A stretch of 64,000 nt of DNA from Methanobacterium paludis (GCF_000214725.1 NC_015574.1:186001-250000), one strand, 5' to 3'; counted from the stretch's first letter, positions 9,183 through 18,446 are shown. Notes: generated by a model from the letters alone, not told the origin. Made by a program: numbers and translations.

Positions 9183-10454
9183 GTGACTCAGATGCAGCAG
9201 GCCCTAAAAGGCCAGATCACAGATGAAATGAAAAAAGTAGCGGAAATGGAAGACATTGATATTCATAAACTCGTCAGAGGATTGGCAGAGGGACGTATCA
9301 TCATTCCAAAAAATATTGAGGGCAAAAGCAGAGCTGTGGGGATTGGTAAGGGTCTCGCCACCAAGATCAATGCAAACGTTGGATCCTCTTCAGAACTTGA
9401 AAAAGTGAAATGGGAAGTTGAAAAGGCAAAAGCTGCCGTAAAATATGGTGCAGATACAGTAATGGATTTGAGCACAGGTCAGGACTATGAAAAGGTTCGA
9501 AAAGCCATAATGGAATCTGTTGATGTTCCAATAGGCACAGTACCAATTTACGAGGCAGGTATTACAGCTTCAAAGAAAAGGGGCGCGGTTATAAACATGG
9601 ATGAAGACGATATGTTCCATGCCATAGAAAACCAGGCCAAGGCAGGTGTAGATTTTATAACTGTGCACTGTGGAATAACCATGGACTTGATTGAAAAGGT
9701 TAAAACGTCCAACAGGATAATGGGAATTGTGAGCAGGGGTGGGTCGTTCCTGGCAGCGTGGATACTCAAGAATCAGGAAGAAAACCCACTTTACAGCAAT
9801 TATGATTATCTTCTGGAAATAGCAGCAGAATACGATGTGACTTTAAGTCTTGGAGATGGATTAAGGCCGGGATGCCTCCATGATGCATCGGATGTGCCTC
9901 AGATTCAGGAACTTGTAACACTGGGGGGGCTTGTTGAAAGGGCCAGAGAGAAGGGAGTTCAAGTGATGGTCGAAGGGCCGGGGCATGTTCCAATAAACCA
10001 GATACAGGCAAACATGCAGATCCAGAAGACAGTCTGTAAAGAAGCACCATTTTATGTCTTAGGACCACTTGTAACTGATCTTGCGCCCGGTTACGATCAT
10101 ATAACCTCTGCAATAGGCGGAGCAATTGCAGCAGCATCTGGTGCTGACTTCCTGTGTTACGTTACACCTGCAGAACACCTTGCAATACCCAACGTTGAGG
10201 ATGTTAAAGACGGTGTGATAGCATCTAAAATAGCTGCTGAAGCAGCTGATGTTGCAAAGGGCGTAGGAAATGCTTGGAAACGAGAACTTGAAATGGCCCA
10301 TGCAAGAAAAGATTTTGACTGGGAAAAACAGTTTGAACTTGCCTTTGACCATGAAAAACCCAGAAAATGCAGGGGACGTAAGCCCACCGAGGAGGATATG
10401 TGCACCATGTGTGGGGAGTTCTGTGCTTTAAGGCTTGTGAGAGATAATATTTAA
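9183..10454 (+). CDS. thiC: phosphomethylpyrimidine synthase (ThiC)
   Basis: Radical SAM enzyme that rearranges aminoimidazole ribotide into the hydroxymethylpyrimidine phosphate of thiamine. The 423 residues match the compact archaeal form, without the long bacterial N-terminal domain. Recognisable stretches are YGADTVMDLSTG, VDFITVHCGI, SRGGSF, SLGDGLRPGC and VEGPGHVP. The C-terminal cluster cysteines are in CTMCGEFC, spaced CX2CX3C rather than the textbook CX2CX4C. The start is GTG, set by GAGGGATG just upstream; no ATG start is available nearby. The gene stands alone. Confidence 0.96.
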   Translation: MTQMQQALKGQITDEMKKVAEMEDIDIHKLVRGLAEGRIIIPKNIEGKSRAVGIGKGLATKINANVGSSSELEKVKWEVEKAKAAVKYGADTVMDLSTGQDYEKVRKAIMESVDVPIGTVPIYEAGITASKKRGAVINMDEDDMFHAIENQAKAGVDFITVHCGITMDLIEKVKTSNRIMGIVSRGGSFLAAWILKNQEENPLYSNYDYLLEIAAEYDVTLSLGDGLRPGCLHDASDVPQIQELVTLGGLVERAREKGVQVMVEGPGHVPINQIQANMQIQKTVCKEAPFYVLGPLVTDLAPGYDHITSAIGGAIAAASGADFLCYVTPAEHLAIPNVEDVKDGVIASKIAAEAADVAKGVGNAWKRELEMAHARKDFDWEKQFELAFDHEKPRKCRGRKPTEEDMCTMCGEFCALRLVRDNI

Positions 10455-10738
10455 AAGAATTAGGGTTTTATCAAATTGACCTTAATTTGGCCCTTAATGT
10501 ATTAGATAACCTTTATTAATCCATATTTTTTATTTTTAAAAGGCTAATTTCATTTTTTTTATTTAAAAACCAGCTTTTATTCAAAATATTCATATTTTTT
10601 CATAAAACTCTTCTTATAACTATTAATATAATCTTTTACATAATTTAAGAAATATTGTAGGTAAAAAATATTTTAAATATTTTAGTATGTTCCTTGAAAG
10701 TTATATAAAAAAATTACATCTGTTACGGGGGTTAAGAT
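10455..10738 (+). promoter_or_regulatory. promoter of the glutaredoxin/FDR operon
   Basis: AT-rich spacer. A TATA-like box, TTATATAAAAAAA, lies at about 10700-10712, roughly 30-40 bases before the ATG at 10739, followed by the purine-rich ribosome-binding site GGGGG at about 10727-10731. The rest of the spacer is featureless. Confidence 0.5.
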
Positions 10739-11017
10739 ATGCCAATGCAGCACGTAGATGGTGAAAATAAGGGTAAATTAGTTCTTTTTGCTTTAAGTAC
10801 ATGTCAATGGTGTAAAAAAACCAGAATGTTAATTGAAGAACTTGGAACAGAATATGATTACATATACGTTGATCTCTTAAAAGGAGATGAGAGGACGGAG
10901 ATCGTAGAAGAAATTAAAAAATGGAATCCACAACTTTCTTTCCCAACACTTGTTGTCAACGATGAAAAAGTCATAGTTGGATTCAAAGAGGATGAAATCA
11001 AGGAGAACCTGGCATGA
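10739..11017 (+). CDS. glutaredoxin-like protein
   Basis: A 92-residue thioredoxin-fold protein with the redox motif CQWC near residue 21 and the cis-proline segment SFPTLVVNDEKVIVGF, both standard for glutaredoxins. Methanogens lack glutathione, so the reductant is probably a protein disulfide reductase. The next gene, a ferredoxin:disulfide reductase, overlaps this one by four bases (ATGA), a strong sign of co-expression and partnership. Confidence 0.9.
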   Translation: MPMQHVDGENKGKLVLFALSTCQWCKKTRMLIEELGTEYDYIYVDLLKGDERTEIVEEIKKWNPQLSFPTLVVNDEKVIVGFKEDEIKENLA

Positions 11018-11538
11018 GTGGTGTATCAGACATCACCGATGATGAGGTCGATGTATTTTACAAAAAGCTTAAAAAACAAATAGAATCTGTAGGATATCAC
11101 CTCAATCCTGATGTGGATTTCACAAAGGAACTTTTGAGAAGTATAATCGTAAACGAGAAACGCTACGGCTATGGTGCATGCCCCTGCAGGCTGGCATCGG
11201 GGGATAAAACGGAAGATTATGATATTGTCTGCCCATGTGATTACAGAGACCCCGATCTAACGGATTATGGTGCCTGTTACTGTGGGCTGTACGTTTCAGG
11301 GAAAATTTTGAGCGGTGAGGATAAGTTAACATCCATACCTGAGAGAAGACCTTCTCCTGATGAACGTGTAGAGGAACGTGCAAAATTAAAGGCGCAACAA
11401 GCTACTGAAACTATATCTACCCTGAAAATGCCTGTTTGGAGGTGTAAGGTTTGCGGATACCTCTGTGCAAGGGAAGAACCGCCTGAAATCTGCCCTATAT
11501 GTAAGGTTTCCAAGGTGAGGTTTGAAAGGTTCATTTAA
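11014..11538 (+). CDS. ferredoxin:disulfide reductase with rubredoxin domain
   Basis: A 174-residue protein related to the catalytic subunit of ferredoxin:thioredoxin reductase, which uses a [4Fe-4S] cluster to pass ferredoxin electrons to a protein disulfide. The cysteine pairs are CPC (56-58), CPC (73-75) and CYC (88-90). Spacing differs from the plant enzyme, and the His of the plant CHC motif is Tyr here. A C-terminal rubredoxin-like domain follows (CX2C at 143-146, CX2C at 159-162). This FTR-rubredoxin fusion matches the ferredoxin:disulfide reductase described in Methanosarcina. The overlapping glutaredoxin is the likely substrate. Confidence 0.88.
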   Translation: MSGVSDITDDEVDVFYKKLKKQIESVGYHLNPDVDFTKELLRSIIVNEKRYGYGACPCRLASGDKTEDYDIVCPCDYRDPDLTDYGACYCGLYVSGKILSGEDKLTSIPERRPSPDERVEERAKLKAQQATETISTLKMPVWRCKVCGYLCAREEPPEICPICKVSKVRFERFI

Positions 11539-11568
11539 CTTCTGCTGAATCCAAACAGAAGTTTTTTT
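11537..11568 (+). terminator. hairpin plus T-run after the disulfide reductase gene
   Basis: An eight-base stem AACTTCTG (11537-11544) / CAGAAGTT (11556-11563) with an 11-base loop runs directly into seven T residues. The stem starts at the stop codon. It fits an intrinsic-type terminator for the two-gene operon. Confidence 0.7.
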
Positions 11569-11928
11569 CATGAATTAAAATCTTTTCATGAATTAGAATC
11601 AAAATTTAGGTATTATAAATCTAAAGTTTTTCTATAAATTAAATTTCTATTTTTTTTATTTCTATGTACTAAAGTCGATTAAAATTAATTGAATTACGAT
11701 TATATTGATCTATTTTTTCTAAATTTTAAGAATAAAATTTGTCAGTTAAATATTATGAAAGAAAATTAGTAAGAGCAGGAATATTTTTAATAATTGATAA
11801 CGGTATTCCCTAATCCCCAGTTAATACAAAACTTTATAATCAGTTATTGTTAACTACTACATAAAAATTAATTGATACATAAAAAGTGATTTTGAATTGA
11901 AGTTGCATAATTAAATTATCGGTGAAAT
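11569..11928 (+). other. AT-rich spacer with putative regulator promoter
   Basis: No gene is visible. Near its 3' end is a TATA-like ACTTTATAATC at about 11829-11839, preceded by ATTGATAACGGTA at 11793-11805. The same 13 bases occur upstream of glmM at 20387-20399. Confidence 0.4.
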
Positions 11929-12771
11929 ATGGTGGATATTGAGGATATATTTGAGATCTATGAGAATACTAAGGATGATATGAAGTTTTTCACAGCATCT
12001 GAGGTTCGGGCAAAAATACTCATAAGCTTGACTGAGGGGCCGAAGAACCTTGCGGATCTTAGGAGTGACATTCATCGTAGCCCATCCACAATTCTACATG
12101 GAATGAATCAACTTAGGGAGAAAGAACTTGTCTTTAGGGAGTCAGGGCAATATTCACTTTCTCAGACCGGGGAAATATTGACCAATAAGATAATAGACAC
12201 AACGAGGGCCGTTAATTCCGTGAACACCTGTAAATGTCTGTTTTTGAACCATGAGATAAAGTCTATTCCTCAGAGCCTTATTAAAGATATTGGCTGTTTG
12301 AGCAATGCTTATACCGTAAAATCAACATCTATAGACATATTAAAACCGCATACAACCCTTTCAAATCTTTTATCAAAAACAAAAAATGTTAAACATCTAT
12401 CATCGGTGTTTTATCCTCAGATTGCAGAATTATTCCTTAAAGTCATTGAAAATAATGTTAAACTTGATCTTATACTCACCGAGGAGGTTTTGAACAAGTT
12501 TATTGGAATGGTCGGCGTTGAAAAACTGAAAAAACCAATTTTGGCAGGAGATCTCAAATTATGGATTGTAAACGATGGTATGAAAATTTTCTTCACAATG
12601 GGAGATAACTTCATTTCCATGGGACTTTTTTCAACTGAAGGATCCTACGATGTTAACGTTTTTTTAATCAGTGAAAATGAAAATTGTGATGGTGAAGAGG
12701 CAATTTCATGGGGAAACAGACTTTTTAACCACTATTTAAGGAGTGCTAAAGAATTTAAGTTGGAATCCTAA
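11929..12771 (+). CDS. winged-helix transcriptional regulator, DUF1724 type
   Basis: A 280-residue protein with an N-terminal winged helix (about residues 20-95). The recognition region is SPSTILHGMNQLREKELV, followed by the wing SGQYSLSQTGEIL. The C-terminal region (about 110-270) resembles DUF1724, found behind archaeal HTH domains in methanogens and thought to be a ligand or oligomerisation module. GGTGA lies before the ATG. It has no operon partner. A decayed copy of its last codons lies about 70 bases downstream, so this was probably a tandem paralogue pair. A PAS kinase follows at 13.0 kb on the same strand, without evident linkage. Confidence 0.8.
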   Translation: MVDIEDIFEIYENTKDDMKFFTASEVRAKILISLTEGPKNLADLRSDIHRSPSTILHGMNQLREKELVFRESGQYSLSQTGEILTNKIIDTTRAVNSVNTCKCLFLNHEIKSIPQSLIKDIGCLSNAYTVKSTSIDILKPHTTLSNLLSKTKNVKHLSSVFYPQIAELFLKVIENNVKLDLILTEEVLNKFIGMVGVEKLKKPILAGDLKLWIVNDGMKIFFTMGDNFISMGLFSTEGSYDVNVFLISENENCDGEEAISWGNRLFNHYLRSAKEFKLES

Positions 12772-12833
12772 TAAACTAAAGTTTTATTTCATTGAATAAA
12801 ATCTTGCCACAGAATGGGGTTTTGATGTGTGTA

Positions 12834-12905
12834 TAGGCTTTTAACCATTATTTAAGGAGTTTTAAAGAATTTAAACCAAGATTCTAATAAGCTAAAGTTT
12901 TATTG
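12834..12905 (+). pseudogene. remnant of a second copy of the regulator's 3' end
   Basis: The DNA at about 12838-12905 repeats the end of the preceding gene (12721-12789) and its downstream flank, including the shared CTAATAA and CTAAAGTTTTATT segments. Read in frame it encodes FNHYLRSFKEFKPRF-stop, against FNHYLRSAKEFKLES-stop in the intact gene. An in-frame TAG just before (12834-12836) shows nothing upstream is coding. The best reading is the tail of a deleted tandem paralogue. Confidence 0.6.
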
Positions 12906-13047
12906 AAGTCCTTAAAATCCATAAAAGTACGTTTAGTTATTATAATTTGAATGTATTAAATTTAACTTTAAAATGAATTTCAAAAGATATAATATCTAAA
13001 AGATAATAACTAAAAACATAATCCTGTTAAATTAGTTGAGGTTTTTT

Positions 13048-15216
13048 ATGAGCGGATCCAAAAGACTTCCAGAACTGCATGGAAAAAAAGAAAGAGATTT
13101 GTTTGAATCAGAAGCTTATTATCGGGCAATATTCGAGAATACGGGGGCTGCAACTCTATTTTTAGATGAGGACGCATCGATAACGCTGGTAAATAATGAA
13201 TTTCAAAAGCTCACAGGTTACTTGCAAAAGGATTTAGACGGTAAAAAATGGTTAGATATAATTTCTGATGAAGATTCTGAAAGAGTCGATAAATACCATA
13301 ATTTGAGGATGATTAATCCAAAGTCTGCCCCCCGCAACTATGAATTCCGATTCAAAAAAAAAGATGGCAGTATTGGAGATGCTTTTATAACCATAGCAAC
13401 CATTCCGGGTACAAAAAAAAGTATAGCATCATTTATAGATATTACCGAGCGTAAAAAGGCTGAAAAATCACTTATGTTGAGTCAAGAAAGGTACCGTGCT
13501 ATTGTGGAAGATCAAAAAGACATGATAAGCCGTTTTCTGCCAGATGGAACTTTAACATTTGTTAATGAAGCCCAATGCAAATTTTTTGGTGTAGATAAGG
13601 AACCCATAATAGGAAGCAGTTTCTTTGATTTTTTATCAGTAGATGGTCGTAGAAGAATTGAAGAATTCATAAAGTCAATTAGCAAGAAAAATTACAAGGG
13701 AATGACCGAAGACGTTTGGAAATACTCAAATGGGGAAATGAAGTGGATACGGTGGTATTACAGTGTTATATTCAAAGATAAATGTGACATTGCTGAAATT
13801 CAGGCTTCTGGGCGGGACATCACAGATCTTAAGGAATCTGAAAGAAAGTTAAAGGAAAGTGAAAAGAAATTCCGAACTCTTGCAGAAACTGCAAGTGACG
13901 CAATTTTTATAGCTGATTCATCTGGTAAGTTAACATTCTGTAATGATGCCGCACTATCCTTATATGGTTATAAAAAAGGAGAATTAGCTGGAAAACAGGT
14001 TGAAATGCTGGTGCCTGAAGAAACAAGGCTTAATTTTGAAAAAGGTTTTGAACGATACAACATAGACAATAAATACACTTTTATAGGGAATATGCACGAA
14101 ATTTTGGGTTTAAGAAAGGATGGAAGCAAGTTTCCCATTGATATTTCCCTTTCCACATGGAAGATCAATGGAAAGAGGTACATAACTTCTATAATTCGTG
14201 ATATAACCCAGAGAAATGAATCAGAAAAACGGATTAGGTTCCAGGCAAATATTTTGGAAAATGTTTGGGACTCTGTTATTGTAACGGATCTCCATGGGAA
14301 AATTATTTACTGGAATAAAGGTGCAAGTTCTATCTTTGGCTACTCTCCTGAAGAGGCAATTGGAAGTGATATGGCACTAATTTGCCATAATACAGATAAA
14401 AAACAGTTTGAAAGGGATTTAGACCATGTATTAAATGGAAAGGATTGTGTGAAGGAAAATGAATGCATGCGGAAGGATGGTTCCAAAGTTTGGATGGATG
14501 TTAGGGTAACCAAAATGCTTGATTCAAATGGAAACCTCGCAGGATTTTTGAATGTTTCAAAGGACATTACAGAACGTAAAAAAAGTCAAAACGATATAAG
14601 TGCAGCTCTTGAGGAGAAAGAGATGTTGTTGGAAGAGATCCATGAAAGGGTCACTAAGTACATGCAAATGATAGCTGACTTGTTCCAACTTCAATTAGAT
14701 ATAGAACATACTAATAATAGTGAAAGTTTGGATAGCAAAAGCCGTGTTAAATCAATTTCTATGATTTATGATGGGCTTATCCAGTCAGATGACTTTGGAA
14801 TAATTGACTTCTCAGAGTACATAAGAAACCTTATAAAAGGTATAATAGACTCTTATGGGGTTGATGAGAATATTATAAAGTTTGATATAACTTTTGATAG
14901 CATACTAGATATTTATACGGCTATTCCATGTGGACTCATTTCAAATGAACTGGTTACAAATTCCATAAAGTATGCATTTCCCAAAGGAATTAATGGCAAA
15001 ATTTGCATTGATTTTAACAGAGACGACTATGGAAACTGTGTATTAACTATTGAAGACAATGGAGTAGGTTTCCCGGAAGGTTTAGACTTTGAAAGTACCA
15101 ATAGAATCGGTTTAAAACTTGTAAAAACTCTTGTAAAACAGTTAAATGGTACAATAGATCTTGTACAAAATAATGGTACTAAATTTCAGATTAAATTTAA
15201 GGAATTAGAATACTAG
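13048..15216 (+). CDS. multi-PAS sensor kinase lacking the usual phospho-His
   Basis: A soluble protein of about 722 residues: four PAS domains (about 20-140, 145-265, 270-390, 395-515), then a HisKA_2-type dimerisation helix and a HATPase domain. Related kinases have EIHHRVKNN; here the segment reads EIHERVTKY (about 530-538), so the His of the H-R-V-K-N core is Glu, although the preceding His remains. The ATP-binding part looks intact: N box SNELVTNSIKYAF, G1 DNGVGFP and G2 GLKLV. It may be a degenerate signalling partner or use the neighbouring His. ATG 13048 is preferred after TTGAGG; a TTG at 13036 is in frame. No response regulator is adjacent. Confidence 0.85.
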   Translation: MSGSKRLPELHGKKERDLFESEAYYRAIFENTGAATLFLDEDASITLVNNEFQKLTGYLQKDLDGKKWLDIISDEDSERVDKYHNLRMINPKSAPRNYEFRFKKKDGSIGDAFITIATIPGTKKSIASFIDITERKKAEKSLMLSQERYRAIVEDQKDMISRFLPDGTLTFVNEAQCKFFGVDKEPIIGSSFFDFLSVDGRRRIEEFIKSISKKNYKGMTEDVWKYSNGEMKWIRWYYSVIFKDKCDIAEIQASGRDITDLKESERKLKESEKKFRTLAETASDAIFIADSSGKLTFCNDAALSLYGYKKGELAGKQVEMLVPEETRLNFEKGFERYNIDNKYTFIGNMHEILGLRKDGSKFPIDISLSTWKINGKRYITSIIRDITQRNESEKRIRFQANILENVWDSVIVTDLHGKIIYWNKGASSIFGYSPEEAIGSDMALICHNTDKKQFERDLDHVLNGKDCVKENECMRKDGSKVWMDVRVTKMLDSNGNLAGFLNVSKDITERKKSQNDISAALEEKEMLLEEIHERVTKYMQMIADLFQLQLDIEHTNNSESLDSKSRVKSISMIYDGLIQSDDFGIIDFSEYIRNLIKGIIDSYGVDENIIKFDITFDSILDIYTAIPCGLISNELVTNSIKYAFPKGINGKICIDFNRDDYGNCVLTIEDNGVGFPEGLDFESTNRIGLKLVKTLVKQLNGTIDLVQNNGTKFQIKFKELEY

Positions 15217-15538
15217 GTTTCAGATAATTAACTGAGCTTCAAATAATTAAATTAAAATTTTACTAAAAAGTTTGTTCTATTTTTAGGGGAATTGTCTTAA
15301 ATGGATTTCAATTTTTAAAAAAACAATTTTAAAAAGTCTTCTTTTTTTAACATTCAAAAATTCTCATTATTTCTGATTATTATTTTTAGATTATAATAAA
15401 ACAATTAATTAAAGCAATAAACTTAGATAGATAATACAACAAATATAACTAAAAACTAATTATAAACAAACTTTAAAGAGGTTTAAAAAGTTTCTAACAA
15501 AAGTAATTTCATTTTCCAAATTAAAAGATATTTTTTTA

Positions 15539-15580
15539 TCTAAAGTTTGTCCAATTTTAATCTAAAGGCTGTCCAATAAT
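15539..15580. repeat. direct repeat, about 20 bp, two copies
   Basis: TCTAAAGTTTGTCCAATTTT (15539-15558) and TCTAAAGGCTGTCCAATAAT (15561-15580) follow one another and differ at four positions. They form the left part of the possible small inverted-repeat element. Confidence 0.5.
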
Positions 15581-15668
15581 TCAAAATCTGAAAAAAATAT
15601 GGTAAATATGGCCTTAAACTCAGAAATAAGTAAAATTGTACTGTTAAAAAATAGGTACCGGACAGCCT
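15566..15668. repeat. possible MITE-like element with 9-bp inverted ends
   Basis: AGGCTGTCC at 15566-15574 is the exact inverse of GGACAGCCT at 15660-15668, enclosing a 103-base non-coding AT-rich segment. No target-site duplication is obvious and the ends are short, so this may be a decayed insertion element or chance. Confidence 0.3.
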
Positions 15669-15761
15669 CAAAAACTGTTTAAAAAAAATTTCGAAAAATT
15701 AAAAATCTGATTAACCTGTTTGTGATAGCTATGATAAAGTTGTGGAGCAGGTGGAGATATT

Positions 15762-17447
15762 ATGAATTCAAAAATCAATATGAAATATATGGAGCTTGTG
15801 GAAGTTTATGAAGCATTGGATTCCACAACTAAACGGCTTGAGAAAACCTCAATTTTAGCGAAGTTCTTTAAGATCATGGGAAACGAAGAGCCTGAACTTC
15901 TCCCAATTGTTACTTTGATGTCACTTGGAAGAATATTTCCAACATGGAGTGAGGAAGAACTCGGATTGGGTTCTAAACTTCTTATGAAAGCAATATCTCT
16001 GGTTGCTGGTGTGGGCCCTGATGATGTTGAAAACATGACGAGGGATGCAGGGGATATAGGCCTGGCTGCAGAGACACTCCTCAAAAGAAAGCAGCAGTCA
16101 ACTCTTTTTGCAAGGCAACCATTAACCATTGAGAAGGTTCACAGCAACTTAATAAAGATAACAAAGATATCGGGAAACAGAGCCCAAAATAAGAAGATGG
16201 AAATTTTAAGGGAGTTATTCTCATCTGCATCACCTAAAGAGGCCAAATACATAACAAGAACAGTTTTAGAAGAGTTAAGAGTTGGAGTGGGTGAGGGAAC
16301 AATAAAAGATGCCATTTCAGAGGCATTTGAAGTTGAAAAAACCGCTGTTGAGCGGGCACACATGCTCACAAACGATCTGGGGCTTGTTGCAGAGGTAGCA
16401 AAGGAAGAAGGTGAGGAAGGACTTGGAAAACTTACTCTGAAACCCGGAAAGCCTGTTAAACCCATGCTTGCACAGTTATCACCAGGTATCAAAATCAGCG
16501 TAGAAGAAATGGGATGGGCTCTCTGTGAAACAAAATATGATGGTATACGGGTTCAGATTCACAGATTGGGAGATGATATCAACATATTCACCCGAAGACT
16601 TGAAAACATTTCAAATGCAGTACCTGAAATCGTTGAATACATAAGAAAATCGTTACCTGCCTGTGACTTCATTGTTGAAGGTGAAATAATTGTTACCCGA
16701 GATGGAAAACCAATTTCATTCCAGTACATACTCCAGAGGGTTAGGAGGAAGTATGATATTGAGAAGATGAGGGAGAAGGTTCCTCTGAAACTCTATTTAT
16801 TTGACGTTCTTTACTACGATGGGCCTCAGATTGATACTCCGTTTGAGGAGAGGCGAAGGATACTTGAATCAATTGTAACTGTTACAGAACACAAGCTTGA
16901 ACTTTCCAGCCAGGTCAAAACAACACCTGAAGAAATATGGAAGGCTGAAGATCTTTTTACAGCATCCATAAAAGGTGGGCATGAGGGTATAATGATAAAG
17001 GATCCACATGCACCATATATGCCTGGTATACGGGGTAAAAAAATGCTTAAATTAAAGGCAGTACCTGAAACTCTTGATCTTGTTATTGTTGGCGGAACCT
17101 ACGGCAAAGGGAGGAGGGCTCATGTTATAGGTTCTTATTTACTTGCGGTTAGGGATGAAAACAATGATTTCAAAACTTTAGCCCATGCAGCAACAGGACT
17201 GGATGATAACATGTTAATTGAACTTTCCAGAATGGTTGAACCGCTTATTGTGAAGAAGATGGGTCGAAAGGTTGAAATAACTCCTTCAATAATTCTTGAG
17301 ATTGCCTACAGTGAAATAGTGAAAAGTCCAGAATACGAGAGCGGTTACTCCTTGAGGTTCCCTGTTGTCAAGAGGATAAGAGAAGATATTGGTCTTGATG
17401 ATATTGATACTGTTGAAAGGGTTGACTCCATGTTTAAAGAAGTTTAA
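15762..17447 (+). CDS. lig: ATP-dependent DNA ligase
   Basis: Archaeal/eukaryotic-type replicative DNA ligase, 561 residues as expected. The N-terminal DNA-binding domain covers about 1-215. The adenylation domain begins with motif I TKYDGIRVQIH near 250 (the Lys takes AMP), and motif III FIVEGEIIV and motif IV EGIMIKDP follow. The OB-fold domain ends near ELSRMVEPLI and the motif-V/VI region SLRFPVVKRIREDI. It seals nicks at Okazaki fragments and in repair. GGTGGAGATATT precedes the ATG. It stands alone between long spacers. Confidence 0.97.
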   Translation: MNSKINMKYMELVEVYEALDSTTKRLEKTSILAKFFKIMGNEEPELLPIVTLMSLGRIFPTWSEEELGLGSKLLMKAISLVAGVGPDDVENMTRDAGDIGLAAETLLKRKQQSTLFARQPLTIEKVHSNLIKITKISGNRAQNKKMEILRELFSSASPKEAKYITRTVLEELRVGVGEGTIKDAISEAFEVEKTAVERAHMLTNDLGLVAEVAKEEGEEGLGKLTLKPGKPVKPMLAQLSPGIKISVEEMGWALCETKYDGIRVQIHRLGDDINIFTRRLENISNAVPEIVEYIRKSLPACDFIVEGEIIVTRDGKPISFQYILQRVRRKYDIEKMREKVPLKLYLFDVLYYDGPQIDTPFEERRRILESIVTVTEHKLELSSQVKTTPEEIWKAEDLFTASIKGGHEGIMIKDPHAPYMPGIRGKKMLKLKAVPETLDLVIVGGTYGKGRRAHVIGSYLLAVRDENNDFKTLAHAATGLDDNMLIELSRMVEPLIVKKMGRKVEITPSIILEIAYSEIVKSPEYESGYSLRFPVVKRIREDIGLDDIDTVERVDSMFKEV

Positions 17448-17935
17448 AAAAAACTTTAAACACTTTTTACTTTTAATTTACTACTTAATTTTAAAGTGGC
17501 TTTATGTATTTAAACCATGTTTAACTATCAATTACCTGATTTGAAACGTTATGAATTTTAAAGTTATTATTTAAAACTGTTTAACGTTGTAAACTTCCTT
17601 TTTTTGCATTAAAACTAACTGTCTATTAAATTTTATTGCAATTAGTTTAACTTTTAATATCTTAACGAAAATTAAAAAATTTTTTAGTCTTATTTTAATC
17701 CTTTATAATTTGTTTAAACTCTATAAGATTCGTTAAAACGATTTTTAACATTGAAGTTTTAAAAGTTTTAAAAAAACATTGTTTTTAGTGTTGTTTTAAA
17801 ATTAAGTTAAAATTTATATTTATTATTACTAAAAATATAAATAGTATTATTAATTATAATCTAACAAGATAATAAAAATTCTTTAAAATTAAGATATATG
17901 GCACTGACTTAACTCAAAAAAAACGGGGAAACTAG
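17448..17935. other. AT-rich spacer
   Basis: About 490 bases of extremely AT-rich DNA, with many runs of TTTAAA-type sequence, between the ligase and the OB-fold gene. No gene or strong hairpin is visible. TATA-like sequence is abundant and cannot be resolved into one promoter. Confidence 0.5.
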
Positions 17936-18331
17936 ATGGAAGACCATTACATATTCAGGATCGCCCTCATAACATCGATCATTGGATTGGTTGGAATGAT
18001 ATTTTTTGCGGGACAGATAATGCCTCGGGAGGTAAAAATAAGTGATATAAGCAGGGGAATGCTCGACGAAGATGTGGCGGTTGAAGGTGTTGTTGAAAAC
18101 ATTGGTAAAGCCAAGGGCAGCAACACATATTTTCTTGATCTAATGGAGGGTACAGGAAAGACTACCTTGGTTATTTTTGACAGCACAGCAACTGATCTTC
18201 AAAAAGAACAAAATTTAACTGTTCAAAGTATGGATAAGCAGCGAATAAATGTTGTGGGTACTGTAAGTGAGTACAAAGGCAGCACTGAATTGATATTGAA
18301 GGATTCCAAATCTCTGAAGGTAATTTCTTAG
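17936..18331 (+). CDS. membrane-anchored OB-fold protein
   Basis: A 131-residue protein with one N-terminal membrane segment (about 8-28, IALITSIIGLVGMIFFAGQIM). An OB-fold-like beta domain (about 35-130) follows, with the VAVEGVVENIGKAKGSNTYFLDL and GKTTLVIFD strands seen in tRNA-anticodon/exonuclease-type OB folds. Such small anchored OB proteins are common in methanogens and their role is unknown; nucleic acid binding on the outer face is only a possibility. GGGGAAA lies before the ATG. The next genes are convergent. Confidence 0.7.
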   Translation: MEDHYIFRIALITSIIGLVGMIFFAGQIMPREVKISDISRGMLDEDVAVEGVVENIGKAKGSNTYFLDLMEGTGKTTLVIFDSTATDLQKEQNLTVQSMDKQRINVVGTVSEYKGSTELILKDSKSLKVIS

Positions 18332-18446
18332 TATTTTTTTTGGTAAGTTTAGACATAAATTTTAGACATAATATAATTTTTTAAGTGATGCTGTTTTTAA
18401 GTGATTTTACGATTAATTTTATAAAATATAAAGAGGGTCAAATTAA

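Larger units (their letters stand above)
15217..15761. other. long AT-rich spacer before DNA ligase
   Basis: About 545 bases without a supported gene. It holds the short direct and inverted repeats listed at 15539-15668; the rest is poly-A/T rich with no strong hairpin. Confidence 0.5.
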
